Both the position numbers and the translations under genes were made by a program. From positions 186,001 to 250,000 of the forward strand of contig SKCR01036751.1 of NCBI GenBank assembly GCA_019454045.1: a stretch of 64,000 nt of DNA, in the 5' to 3' direction. This stretch comes from Zanthoxylum bungeanum. Taxonomy: Eukaryota > Streptophyta > Magnoliopsida > Sapindales > Rutaceae. The notes beneath the pieces were generated by a model. The model ran no database searches, was not told the DNA's origin, and worked only from the letters and a program-made list of their open reading frames with translations. This document shows, piece after piece, positions 23,630 to 35,699 of the stretch. Position 1 is the first letter of the stretch, and every line of letters begins with the position of its first letter.

Positions 23630-23910
23630 CTTAGTATGTTTGCCGCCTCGGGGTAACCATAGTACATTTGGTGCCCCTAAGTAACCATAGCACGTGTGGA
23701 TTGAGGTCATAAAAGACTGATGTGGCATTTGGCGCCTCGGGGTAACCATAGTACATTTGGCGCCCTCAGGTAACCATAGCACGCATGGATAAAGGTTTTT
23801 GAAAACCCACGCGATGTTTGGCACCTCGGGGTGACCATAGACGTGGGGCGAGAGGGCTGATGTGGCGTTTGGCGCCCCCAGGTAACAATAGCACGTATGG
23901 ATCGGGGTCG
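23630..23910 (+). repeat. GC-rich tandem repeats in the G1 3' region
   Basis: Repeated CCTCGGGGTAACCATAG and related units, alternating with GTAACCATAGCACG, between integrase and the 3' LTR. Its position matches that of the repeat blocks in G2, G3 and G4. Confidence 0.7.
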
Positions 23911-24407
23911 AGTTACGTCCCACCTAGGCTCTTTTTGCTGTGTGATAGCCCGAGATGATCTTTCTCGCGTGCCCAATGTTTTATTTTACAGGTCTTTACA
24001 GATTATTTCCTACCGATATTGCAGCATGTCAAGAGCATACACCAACCCGAAGTGGCACTAGAGGAGCTTCATCAAGAAGATAAGCCAATGTGTGAGCTGA
24101 CTCGAGTTAGCTCGGATCAACCTTTTCGATCAGAGAGGGCCTAATGGAATGGATGAACAAGTTATTAATTATAAACTGAAATGATGGATCAGAATTTTGA
24201 CCCAATGTGGATTTTCACAAGAAGAATTGAAGTTTGCAGTTGTGTTACATGCTGAGAGGTGGGACGGACTTGAGATTTTAGACCGGATCAGAACGAAGTA
24301 TCAACACGAGGTTACCAAATCGGTTTCCGGCTTCATGCACCACCATCTTTTTTATAGTTCCCGGCACCAACTCGCTAACTCGTTGATACCGAGAACTATG
24401 GGACAGA

Positions 24408-25299
24408 TGTTGATGGTGGTTTTTCACCCCCAATAAGTCAGAATCCCTCAGAATGGTAGAATGAATATTGCAGTTAACAGATAAAAGTCCAAAGATATTG
24501 TGAAGATAAGAGGTCGGCAGAGGGTCCCGAGCTCGAGGTACACGTTGGGACACCGATGTGGTCATGTCCGAGGTGTTTAGGTCTGACAGTAATAGAACAT
24601 TTGCAAAGATTTACCCGATGTGGTCAGGTCGGTCGAGACAGCCTCAACGTCAGACTCTCAAGGCAGTCTCGGCATCAAACTCGGCATACAGAGCCTCGTG
24701 TCAGCCTCTGAAGTCAGGATCGACTCAGCATATCGGACTCGGTCGAGGAAATCAGACCAAGCACCTAAAGTCTCGATACACTGACCCAGTTACCTAGGTC
24801 GGGGTTGTTGAACCTTATGTACATGTATGGATGACATAAGCTCTACATGAAACCCAGAGCCGCTAGATGGTTGGATGGGCGTAACGTACGAGTAATTAGC
24901 AGTAACGTCCGAGTAATAGGTAATAACGACAAGGAAATGTGGCCAACGTCATAAAGGGCCGTAACGTGCGAGTAACGGGCAGTTCACGTGGCTGACGTCA
25001 TAAGTAGTTATAACAATAGAATTTATCCTAGTATAAAAAGGAATTGAGAACTCATTGTAAGAGGTTGGTTAATTTGTTTCTTCACTTGTAATAAAGTGGG
25101 AAAAAGCTTAAGTGTAAGCGAGAGCTAGTAAGAGGACGGTCAGCTGAGCTAGAATAAGAGAAAGATTGGTCTGACCCGAGGTGGAAATAAAGTCTTTCTT
25201 CTTTTTTTGCCCGTGGACGTAGGTTGGGACCATCCCGCCGAACCATGTTAAACCCTATATTTTGTTTGTGTATCCCACTTTTGCTAAGTTCGCATTTGG
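24408..25299 (+). repeat. 3' LTR of G1, truncated
   Basis: Starts TGTTGATGGTGG after a purine-rich TATGGGACAGA. TATAAAAAG at 25032. It follows the 5' LTR closely as far as GCATTTGG, then a MITE-like sequence begins and the final part is missing. Confidence 0.85.
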
Positions 25300-25690
25300 T
25301 AGGGGTGTTCATGAGTCGGGTCGAGTCGGGTTTTTTTAAATTTTGTGAGACTCGATCGGGTCAGGTCACGTGGAAGTCGAGTCGCGGGTCGGGTCACGCG
25401 AAGGTGAAACCCGATCGGGTTCGGGTCAGGTCGGGTCGTCAGGTCTATCAAAAAAAATAATTTTTTTAATGATTTAATTATTTTGAAATATAAATATTAG
25501 TTATTTTATGTTCCGAAAATTATCATATATATAAAGTTTTAATACAATAAAAGTAATAAATATCTGAAATAATAGTAAAAACTTTAAAAAAATAATAAAA
25601 TTTTTAGAAAAATAATACAAATTTTAGAAAAATAATAAAAAATTTAGAAAAATAATACAAATATTATAGGGTCGGGTCGGGTCGTTGGTT
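25300..25690 (+). mobile_element. hAT-like MITE, ends incomplete
   Basis: Starts TAGGGGTGTTCATGAGTCGG, rich in GGGTCGGGTCG repeats at both ends and AT-rich inside. The preceding 8 bases (GCATTTGG) are not repeated on the right, so the right end is lost or rearranged. Confidence 0.5.
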
Positions 25691-26456
25691 TGACCTCACC
25701 AATATGGTGGGCAAATGGGTCAGGCTTTGAAGAGCTCTCCTCAAAGTCCACAAAATCCTTATAAGGACTTTGAGGTCTTTGGTTCGAGTCTCACCAATAG
25801 GGTGGGCAAATCCAGGTTTTGAAAAGCCCTCATCCAATTCAAGTATTGTTTATTAATGTTTTCAAAATTTTAGAAAAATCCAGTTTTTTAAACTTTTAAT
25901 TGATGTTCTTATTGTGTTTTACAAAGTCCGAACTTAAAAAAACAAGCTTAAAATTATAGAGGGTTTCAAAGCCTGACCCATTTGGCCACCATACTCACCA
26001 AGGGCCTATATACCACTCAATATTCCTAAAGCTCCGATGAGCCACGGTGAGAGTTGACACATGCCCAATAACTCCCACTTACGTAGGTGAGGCTCCACCG
26101 AGATCCCAAAGCGGATAAATTGTCTCGTTGGAATGAGAGTCGTAAAAAATCACCTCTATAAAAGGTCGATCTTTGTGAAAGTGCGCTTATGTGACCCCCT
26201 TCCTACGAGGCCATGTGTCTGTTTTGGGATCCTGACAGAGGCACTCATGGCTACTCTCTGAATGGTCTCACTTGGTTTTGTCTCTGTAAAAAGCTCCATC
26301 CTGTGAGTGTGGGTTAATGGCCATGTGCCTACTCTCACCATGGCTCCTTAGAGTTTTAGGGATATTGAGTGGCATATGGGTCATTAGTGAGACTCGAACC
26401 AAGGACCTTAAAGTTCTTATAAGGTTCTTACCCTAACCTATGGTACTATCAAGCCA
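25690..26456. repeat. Inverted SINE-like array
   Basis: GGGTCAGGCTTTGAA near 25717 is mirrored at about 25965-25985, and the 25997-26150 segment is mirrored by 26155-26360. On the minus strand, 26456 to about 26160 reads as a SINE: A box TGGCTTGATAG (26446-26456), B box GGTTCGAGTCT (26390-26400) and a body ending in GGGGGTCACATAAG. A + strand B box lies at 25781-25791. Confidence 0.6.
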
Positions 26457-27010
26457 ATTGACATGTCCAATAACCCCCACGTGAGTGTAGACCCGGCCAA
26501 GATTCTGGTTCGGAACCGGAACCAAACCGGAACCGAACGGTTCCGGTTCTGAAACCGAACGAAATCTAATCGGTTCGGTTAGGGTTCCTACCATAACCGA
26601 ACCGGTTTGAATTTATATAATATTTTTTTAGATAAGAATTTTATTTGTAATTTAATGTAATTATATAATGTAAATGTATTATATAAATTCAAATTCATAA
26701 TTTTAAATTATATTGATTTATCAATATCAATTTTTTATTTTCAATAAAGAAAAAAAAAAAAAAAAAAAAAAAAAAAACCGTATGGAACCAGAACTGGAAT
26801 CGAACGGTTAGGTTCCACTTTAGTGTGAAACCGGAACCGGACGGTTCAGTTCCGGTTCCGAACCGAACCGCCGGCCGAGTCTACGTGAGTGGATGAGCCT
26901 CCCTATGATGACAAAATGATGTGCAACCGTCCGATGAGCAATTCCGAGCTCCTCCATTGAGATTTCAAAACGAACAAATGACCTCGTAGGAATGGGGTCG
27001 CATAAACGCA
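26457..27010 (+). repeat. SINE-like body split by a MITE
   Basis: The segments 26457-26487 and 26884-27010 join to give the same body as in the 4009-4945 array (CCAATAACCCCCACGTGAGTG, then GATGAGCCTCC and GGAATGGGGTCGCATAAA). Confidence 0.55.
26488..26883. mobile_element. hAT-type MITE, second copy
   Basis: Starts TAGACCCGGCC and ends GGCCGAGTCTA. Exact 8-base duplication CGTGAGTG (26480-26487 and 26884-26891). Palindromic GGTTCCGGTTC-rich ends, AT-rich centre and a poly(A) run at about 26750-26777. No coding capacity. Confidence 0.9.
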
Positions 27011-27439
27011 TCTTCAAAAGTCCACAAGAAATTTTATAAATGTATATATACACGTACATATATACTTGGCTTCTAACAATATAGATGTTGTCTAGAAGAG
27101 TGAGCTAGAAGCTTATCCAGGGGTTTTACATTTTTTGATCATAGAATTGAGTATAAAAAATACATTATACTTTTGACATAATTTAACCAAATGAGCTTAT
27201 CAATTTTATTTTATTTTGAAAATTTGATTCATTCATTAATTCATCATTTTCACTTCGACATTGACTTCCAAATTCACTTTCCATTGATTTTAACTTGTTA
27301 AAACTGATACAATACAAGGCTAAACTACTATTTGAATTACTACTTAGAAAAATTAAACTAATGCCCTGTTTTTTTTTAAAAAAAAAATTGAACAAACTAA
27401 CAAAAAAATTCTAATGGGCTAGACCGGGCTATAAGTATG

Positions 27440-27850
27440 AGAGTGTTGGAGTTGGACAATAATGAAACGGGGGGAAAATTATTATTTGAGTTTAGAAAGT
27501 GTTTTTTGGCGACTCCTATTTCTATGAGGATATTTATCCACTTTCAAGAGGTGTGTGAACTACTAACCCATAATTTTGACCTCCTAATAATCCTCACGTG
27601 GGAATGGTTGTTGGACAAATATATCTAAATTGGACAAATATATCTAGGTCGGTGCTCGAATCATATATTGGTTTTGATTGTAACTTTGGTATCATCAAGC
27701 CAACTTGGGCATATTTTCCAATAGTATATAATTGCCCAACAATCATTTTCATTTGGGTGAGGTTTCCTACGATAACAAAAATTGTGCAGGGTTGAGTAAT
27801 TCACACATCTCTCCAAAATTGACAAATGATCTCGTAAAAAAAAGATAGCA
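27440..27850. repeat. Diverged SINE-like inverted copy
   Basis: Inverted halves carry TGGTTGTTGGACAAATAT (near 27605) and GCCCAACAATCATTTTC (near 27734). A TGGCTTGATGAT A-box-like motif is on the minus strand near 27691-27702. An older copy of the family at 4009-4945. Confidence 0.4.
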
Positions 27851-29552
27851 AAAAATGAACATTCCTCTTTAATAATTATTTAATCTATTTTAAAATTATT
27901 TTAATTTTATAATATTATTTAAAAAATTATGAAATTAATATTTTTAGATGATCAACCTGACCCCACAGGTTGAGTTGGATTGTGATTTTCCCAGCCTGTA
28001 CTATTAATCAATTGTTTCTTTGTCATTTGCTTAACTAAAAACCAAGTTTGCATTTTGTTGTGCCAGCAATCTGCAGAGCCTAGACTCCCACCAATAGCAG
28101 TTGTTGCACCTAGGAATGATAATTTGAGTTAAGTTATTTGATTTGATTCACATTAAAATGAATATGAATTTCAAAAATTTAAGGTGGGTAGAATTTTTTT
28201 TGGAAGATGAAATTCATTCATGCTTAAGAACATAATAAGAATGTAATTATAAGATCATATCAGCTCAAATATAAACTTGAAATACCCAATACTCAAGTTA
28301 GTTATGATAAACCTAACAACATAAAATCATCTATGCATTATGTACTTCTAAGGATACATCATATCTAAAACTACTTAGATATGGGACCAACCTGGTCTCA
28401 CTATCTTATCATCAGTACTATGTCGATGACTATGTAGATGTCTGTTTTTAGCCATGCACCTTACGCCACATGTCGCCATGCGATTAAATCTTTCTCTACA
28501 CACCTCCTCAATGGATCTGCTGCAAGCTGACAAAGGTCAAATATGAGGATGACATTTGGCATGGTATTGTTGAACAGTACTAGTAGACATGAGGGGCTAA
28601 TATATGACCTCTGAAATCCAATGACTTCCAAGAAAACAATCTGAGCTAGTTGATCGGAGAGGTCTGACCTTCACTTCAGAGTGACGTCACTTCGTAGTGT
28701 CACGCTGGAGTGGAGAAACTCTGGAGTCAGTCCTATTCAGTCTATTCGATCTGAGCCTATTCCGGAGATAGCTCACTCTGGAATCTATTACACTATATCG
28801 GAAGCATTCTGATCTTGATATCAGTACTCTGGAATACGTGATGTCACGTATCACTATCCGAGATTAGTGGACTTTAATGGCAATCCAATTAGTTTTGCAT
28901 GCAATCATGGTTTAACACGCATAATAACAAGTGTAATCACGCCTAATATTGTATTTGAGCATGTCTTATGTCACATGTACATCATGCACTCATGGAGTAG
29001 TCCACATGTGGACACATGCCAACTGAAGGTTGACACTTCAACATGCATCACTTTATATAATCAAATGAGCTTTCAGAAAGTGGGGTGGTTTATGAATTCA
29101 CTAATTTCATGTAGAATATAAGAAAATACATGCACACTTCAACAATTAATTTTGCAAATAAAGAGAAAATGAAGATTTTAACCCTAAAACAAACATTGTG
29201 CAGGCCAGATTACGTTGTACCACATAACAAAAGCTCAAATTTAACTGGACTATGAACTCAAGCCCAACATTTTGAAGGTATGGATTCTCTCCATTTTCCC
29301 GCCTTCAACTCCATATTTCTAACTAGAAGTGAGACGATATAAAACACACATTGAATATAATACTTTTACATCAACCTACAATCAATATAATACAAGTAAA
29401 ATTGATAAAACTACAGGACTGTAAAGACTTCTCGGAAAGCACCTAGAGTTTCCCAGACATAGCATTCACAACTCATTTCGGATCCAACCATATACATGCA
29501 TCGAATCTTTCAAGAATAAGGGGAAAGAGGGAGGAGAGAAGAAGGGGATAAG
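27851..29552. other. Unclassified intergenic DNA
   Basis: No domain-bearing open frame. 28250-28900 has more balanced composition and could be an old LTR or transposon remnant, but no termini, primer site or coding motif are seen. Confidence 0.35.
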
Positions 29553-30021
29553 TAGGGGTGAGCAAAATCGGTTTCGATTTTGGTTAATGTTCCAAACCTG
29601 TAGCAATAATATATTTACTATAATATTGGCATTTGTCTAATGCTTGAATGGTCAATAAATAAAGTAAATAATTTAGAAACATATTGATTTTGTAGTGATC
29701 CCCGGAGGAAACAATAGGTCACAGGTTCGAATCCTAGAGATTACGTTTAATTTGGGATTTGGGTAGGGTGAAGGTGCATTATTTAATTAAGAGACTTGAA
29801 CTTTCTTTAAATTTTTAACAACAAAAATTAATTTTGTAATACGCAAATCGGTTTCAAAATTCGATTCCGATTCCCACCACACTAGAATCGAAACCGGGCA
29901 AAAAAAAACGATTCCTTAATTTTGGAACCTAAATCGACCCTAAAGAAATCGATTTTGAAACCAAAAATTCGGTCTGATTTCTTATAATTCTGGATAGAAT
30001 CGGAACCGCTGGACAGCCCTA
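29553..30021. mobile_element. hAT-like MITE
   Basis: Starts TAGGGGTGAGC and ends CAGCCCTA, flanked by GGGATAAG (29545-29552) and GGGATGAG (30022-30029), an 8-base duplication with one change. The centre includes a tRNA-like B box (GGTTCGAATCC near 29727) that may be a nested SINE remnant. Confidence 0.75.
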
Positions 30022-30029
30022 GGGATGAG

Positions 30030-31169
30030 TATTGAGAGGAGACCGGGGTATATGTGGGTATATAAAATTGTTAATAATGAACCAGGCCTAAAAAATTCTC
30101 AAAAATTCCTCTTATATAGATTATTGGCTCAATGATGAAATCATATTAGTCGAATCCATTAGGAGGAGTTTATATAATTTTGTGGCGATTCAGGCTACTT
30201 CTTTGGCTCTTTCACTTTAAACTTTGGCACTAAAAGAAAATAGGTGACTAACAAAAACATTTTAGGATCTATTCAATTTCAATACGCACGCTGTATAGAA
30301 ATTTAAAAAAAAAAAAATTAAAAAGAAGAAGAAGAAGAAGAAGAAGAAGAAGAAGAAGATTGGTCACTATAACTGGGCTCTTAAGAGGCAAAGAAAGGCC
30401 CAATAATACCCGAACCCACAGAAGCTAAACGTATTAAGTACAAAATTCAGAGAGTCAAAAGTGCATCAGAATGAACCAATCTTGTTCGTTACATTATGTG
30501 ACATGTCATCAAAAATTTGGACCACCAGGTGTTCCTTCAGGATAAGTGACCTCAATGTGCCTCATTCGTGTTCACAGAGTCAAAAGTGCTCCTCCGAATA
30601 TCAAAAATCAAACACTTAGCGAATCTAATTGCTGCCACAGTAGCATGGGACACTTGTCCCGCTAAACATGGGGCCACGTTCATCAGTTGAGACCATACAA
30701 AATGAGGTAACGGTCAGCACGCGAGCTCGGCACGTGATACTGATACGTCAGCATTGCCAGCCCTACCCGCAACGCCAACGGCCCCAACCCTCTTTCGCTT
30801 TCCAAAATAAAATTGACCCACAAAACGACAGGTCACTTGGAAAGAAGAATGCCCCCACTCTCTGGATTTTTTCTTTTTTTATCTAAAATTTAATTTCGTG
30901 GGGGGTCTGTTGTCTGTTCTCCCAAATCCCACGTGACGCCCGAGAAAGCGATAGACGCCACCACTAGTCTACCAACACGTGCTCTCACGTGTTATTATTA
31001 GTGAGGGAAAAAAATTTCACGTGAGTGGGTCCGTCGTTATACCATGATTGGGTACATATATATTTTTATATTCATTTATTAAATATATCAAGTATAGATA
31101 TTGATATTTTTATACTAATTTAAGTAAAAAATTTCATGTAATAGGCGTCACCAAACTTTTCATGTAATC
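30030..31169. other. Intergenic DNA with a GC-rich, G-box-containing stretch
   Basis: A (GAA)n microsatellite lies at 30325-30359. 30640-31030 is GC-rich and has several ACGT-core motifs (GCACGTGAT, CCACGTGACG, ACACGTGCT, TCACGTGTT). It resembles a promoter, but no gene follows; G2 begins just downstream. Confidence 0.4.
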
Positions 31170-31174
31170 GGATA

Positions 31175-32147
31175 TATTGACGGATGATTTTTGTCTCAGG
31201 AGCAGTATCGGGATAGTGCTCCCGGGACAACATTTCATCAACCTTGAATTTGTTTGGTTATGGGGGGACCAAACACGAAAAATTTAACGGAAAATAAGAA
31301 AACACACCAGAAACTGAAATGAAAGGATTTAACATGGTTCGATGGAGCTTGTCCAACCTACGTCCACGGTCGCAAAGCGGGGTGGTGGGTTCTTTTATTA
31401 CTGAACCGAGCTCAGCCGACCTGTTTTAAAGAAGGTCTAACAAAAAACCGAGCAGGTTGCTTTCCTTTCTCTGTTTCTTACAAGTTGCGTTTAAGTGAAA
31501 ATTTTGGTAACCCTTACAAATGTGATTGAACTTCCTTTATATACTACTCAATATGTGGCATTGTTCTCGCCTCTTCATGACGTCCGCCTCAAAGATTTGT
31601 ATATATGCATATTTCCGGCGATTTGACAAGTTCTCTTCTCCATTCTGACATCGCCGAAAGTAACACCTTCCCTACGAATTCATGTCACATCACGTAGTCA
31701 AAGCACATTGTCATCCTCTTTTCATTTAATGATGACAGCCTTTTTGAATTTCGGACGCGAGTAGTTTTGGGAGGGAAAAATCCAGTTGCCCTAAACCCAC
31801 TCTGATCTCCTGAAGGTCGATCAGATGATGAACCGAACTTTTCCCATAACTTCCGACCTGACCCAAAATACCCGAGCTAACCATCATGGTTCAGGGAGAT
31901 GGTGAACATGAAACGAGCTATATGACCGTTGTGGTCGGTCTCGGCTCTGATGTGGTCGATCTCTACTCTGCTATAGTTAGTCTGAGTTGTCTTGAACTGT
32001 ATCACCTGTCTTCTGTGGCCGGTCTCTACTCTGGCACGGTCGGCCTCTAAGAGTTGATCAACGCTGTGTTTTCTGGATGATGGGATCTTCCCTATTTGCT
32101 CTTACTGAACTGTACAAAAGACTTAGCCGCAGAAATCCCCATCAACA
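31175..32147 (-). repeat. 3' LTR of G2
   Basis: 973 bases, matching 39340-40328. Left terminus reads TATTGACGG instead of TGTTGACGG. TATA-like TATATAAAGG on the minus strand near 31534-31543. The purine-rich tract AACTAGAGGACAGA (minus strand) abuts its right edge. Confidence 0.9.
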
Positions 32148-32283
32148 TCTGTCCTCTAGTTCTCGGTTCCAACGAGCGTATGAGTTGGTGTTGGGAACTA
32201 TGAGAAAATTGAAATGAGCTAATCAACTAACTGGTGGCCCGTCATCGGGGTTGTACAAAAGGCTGCTCAAACGTCATCTTCAG

Positions 32284-32530
32284 GTCATCCACAGTGTCTC
32301 CAAACTGAAGAAATAAAGCAGAATCGGCGGAATGAATCCGGCCCCGATCTGATGAAATAAAGCAGATTCGGCGGAACGAATTCGGCCCCGATCTGAAGAA
32401 ATAAAACAGATTCGGTGGAACGACCCCGAGCTAGTGGAACATTTGCATCGGCGGAACGAATCCAGCCCCGAGCGGGTGGAACATAACAGTCTCGGCGGAA
32501 CGAATCCAGCCACGAGCTAGTGGAACATTT
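32284..32530 (-). repeat. Tandem repeat of about 45 bases in the G2 3' region
   Basis: Unit includes CGGCGGAACGAATCC and CCCCGAGC. The same unit recurs in G4 near 59170 and, in opposite orientation, in G3 at 43386-43605. Confidence 0.75.
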
Positions 32531-32865
32531 GAGACTTACTCGAGGGAAGATTTTCAACCTCTGAGGCTCTGCGAGTCCTGGCGCGGGCGTCCCTTTGCCA
32601 GACCAACGAAAAAAAAAAAAGAAACAAAGTAAAGTTAATAATAACAATAATAATAAAAATGGAGGTGACTTTAGCACATACCCCATACAAAATCATAAGC
32701 AAAAAATAGCAACTCGGATGCTCTGAGGCAGCGTCCTGTCGAGGATCCAAAACACAATTCTGAACCAATTCAGTGTTCTGGTTAACCAGGCTACGGATAC
32801 GTCGATCCGGGCGGTCAGGAAAATCCCCACGGGGGGCATGGACACCCCGTGTGTGCCCTCCATAG

Positions 32866-33415
32866 GTGGTTCTCAACGGGACTCACCCGCCGACTCGTAG
32901 GGGTAAAAACCTCCCTAGGTCCGGTTTACCCGAGACTCCTATAATCAAGGGCCCCATTCGGCCAAACCCAAGTCAGGTGATCTGATGGTACTCAACGGGA
33001 CTCACCAGCCGACTCGAATGGGCAAAAACCTCCTTAGGTCCGGTTTACCCGAGGCTCCATGTAATCAAGGGCGTCATTCGACAAAACTCAGTCCAGGTGG
33101 TCTGATGGTACTCAGCGGGACTCACTTCGACTCGTATGGGCAAAAACCTCCCTAGGTCCGGTTTACCCGAGACTCCTGTAATCAAGGACACCATTCGGAA
33201 AAACTCAAACCAGGTGGTCTGATGGTACTCAGCGGGACTCACCAGCCGACTCGTAGGGGCAAAAACCTCCCTAGGTTTGGTTTACCCGAGACTCATGTAA
33301 TCAAGGGCGCCATTCGGCAAAACCCAAGCCAGGTGGTCTGATGGTACTCAACAGGACTCACCATCCGACTCGTAGGGGGAGAAACGTCCCTAGGTCTGGT
33401 TTACCCGAGCTATTC
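32866..33415 (-). repeat. Tandem repeat of about 118 bases, five copies
   Basis: Copies begin near 32868, 32985, 33104, 33222 and 33341, each with ACTCAACGGGACTCACC and CCGGTTTACCCGAG. Two further repeats of another kind (GGGTTTGATAATGACAC) lie at about 33457 and 33588. Confidence 0.85.
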
Positions 33416-33869
33416 CTCAAAAATAAGAGCCATGGGGTAGTAACGCTCCGGCCTCATGGGTTTGATAATGACACTCGGGAGTGGTGTGCCACAAGGGGTT
33501 CGCGCGTTTCCCACATGCGCCCTATCATTTGATGCGTTCTGAATCCTCAAAAGCGAACGGGACCAGGTCGGGACACTTCCACCCGAGGGTTTGATAATGA
33601 CACCCGGGATTGGTGTGCCACGGGCTTGGTGCCCTCCCCAGTTACCGATCACCCCTTCGCATCGAGCACGTCACAAGAATATTGAACATGATTTTCGCAT
33701 TTAATTAAACAACTAGTAGAATGGACATGTTTCTTAATTCTAAAGAGAAAAACATGTTCATATTCATGAGACCTCTTGCCCTTTTACTACTCTTGGTGGG
33801 TCATTCAAGAGAGTTTTTTATAATGACTTTCTGGTTCTGCCCGGCTTATCTAATTACTTGCGGCATAAG

Positions 33870-35090
33870 AGAAAAGATTACTGGAAGTACCTTCTCAGCA
33901 TCTCGCGTTCCATGGCTTCCTGAGCCGGATACCGTCCAGTTGCTCCAAGAGATAAGTATCCGGTCTCACAATCTCTGATACTCTATATGGTCCTTCCCAC
34001 TTGGCGCCTAATGAACATTCCTAAGGCCGGCGGGTATTCAATGTGACCCTCTTCAAAACCAAGTCTCTGGGGAGGAAAGATCGAATCTAGACTCTCTTAT
34101 TGTAAAAACGGGCCATTCTCTGTTGCCATACAGCTGCTTTCATAGCCGACTTCTCTCATTTTTCTTCATCCACGATCGAGATGATTCCTGATAAGTTCTT
34201 ATTTTGTTCGGCCTCAAATTGCGGTTGGTGGGTGATCATCCATATTTCTGCCGGGATAACAGCTTCACACCCATAAGCCAAAAAAAAACGGGGTCTCTCC
34301 CGTGGAATCCTTGTAGGTCGTCCGGTGCGCCCACAGTACTTCTGGTAATTCTTCGACCCATATGCCTTTACAAGATCCGAGCCGGGCCTTCAAGTTTACT
34401 TTGATCGTTTTGTTGGCGGCTTCGACCTGCCCGTTGGACTTGGGATGAGCCGGTGAAGCGAACCTCAAAGCAATTTGAAGATCTTCACAAAGTTTTTGGA
34501 AACCCTTGCTGTCAAACTGTTTCCCATTGTCGGTAATGATGGCCCGGGGAATCCCGAACCAGCAAATGATATTCTTCTTTATAAAAATTATGGCCTTTTT
34601 TTTCGGTGATTGTAGTCAGGGGTTCAGCCTCTACCCACTTGGTAAAATAATCGACTGCAACAATAGCGTACCTTGATTGTCCTCTCCCTGCTAGCATCGG
34701 CCCAATGATATCCAGTCATCACTGAGCGAACGGCCAGGGGCTCACCAGTGAAGTCAACTGTTCTGTCGACTGATGATGAAGATTGGCATTTTTCTGACAT
34801 CCCTCACACTTTCTGGCCACATTCATTCCTTCCTGATGCAAGGTCGGCCAATAGAATCCTTGTCTCAATGCCTTATGTGCGATAGACTGCCCTCCGACAT
34901 GACTTCCACATATACCCCCATGGATCTCCCTGAGCACATAGTCGGCTTCTTCTGTCGTGAGGCACCTCAAAAGTGGTACCGTATACCCCATTCGGTATAA
35001 CACTCCTTCTATCAGACAAAACTTTGAACTCCAGTATCTCAGCTTTCTTGCTTCTTTCTTATCTATGGGCGTCTCTCCGGTTTCCAAATA
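33870..35090 (-). pseudogene. G2 integrase
   Basis: Reads minus strand. Zinc region REIHGGICGSHVGGQSIAH with CEGCQ; core with VDYFTKWVEAE, a DNG-type second Asp (complement near 34530) and GQVEAANKTIK; then YGCEAVIPAEI after a poly-T frameshift near 34280; C-terminal WEGPYRVSE block near 33985. Confidence 0.88.
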
Positions 35091-35149
35091 CTTTTGATCG
35101 GGTCCATCCAGGAGGCCTCTTCTCCTACTTCAACTTCCATTACATCTGA

Positions 35150-35640
35150 TTTCCTAACACTCATCTCCTGTAGACAAATCAGCGGGATGGTTTTTGGCTT
35201 CTCTGATTTAATGGAATATGCCAGCCGAGCTAACGAATCTGCTTGATGGTTGTTTTCTCGACTGATCTGCTCGAACTGCACGTTACCCATTTCTCCGGCC
35301 AACTTCTTCACCTGAGCCATATATGTCATCATATTAGGCTCTCTAGCCTGAAACTCGCCTCTCAGCTGCTGAATGGCCAACTGGGAGTCGCTCTTTATGA
35401 TCACATCTCGAACACCCACTGCTGTGCACAACCTCAATCCGGCTAAAATGGCCTCGTACTCTGCTTCTATTGGTAGCCTCGAAAGCGAATCTCAAGGCGT
35501 AGATCACCTCCTCGCCGTCACTACTCTGTAACAAGACCTCGGCCCCACATCCTTGCGAACTAACAGATCCATCCACGGACAACTCCCACTTGGTCTCCGA
35601 AACTTCTAAAACCTGGGGCCCGGCGAACTCAGCTACAAAA
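35150..35640 (-). pseudogene. G2 second RNase H
   Basis: WELSVDGSVSSQGCGAEV, then RDVIIKSDSQLAIQQL and ISRENNHQADSLARLA: the Tat-type extra RNase H with its acidic residues and final His/Asp block. A frameshift lies near 35450. Confidence 0.82.
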
Positions 35641-35699
35641 TCCGCCAGAGCCTGTCCTTTTACTACCTCTCTTGGAAAATATGATATATCATATTCACT

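Larger units (their letters stand above)
9602..25299 (+). mobile_element. Ty3/Gypsy (Tat-like) LTR retrotransposon G1, nested and truncated
   Basis: The order is LTR, gag, protease, reverse transcriptase, RNase H, second RNase H, integrase, 3' tandem repeats, LTR. The second, retroviral-type RNase H after the normal one is a hallmark of the Tat lineage (family knowledge). It is interrupted by a hAT MITE (13432-14127) and a Copia element (16306-23485); removing each joins the coding frame exactly. Many stops and frameshifts make it inactive. The 3' LTR lacks its last 75 or so bases. Confidence 0.88.
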
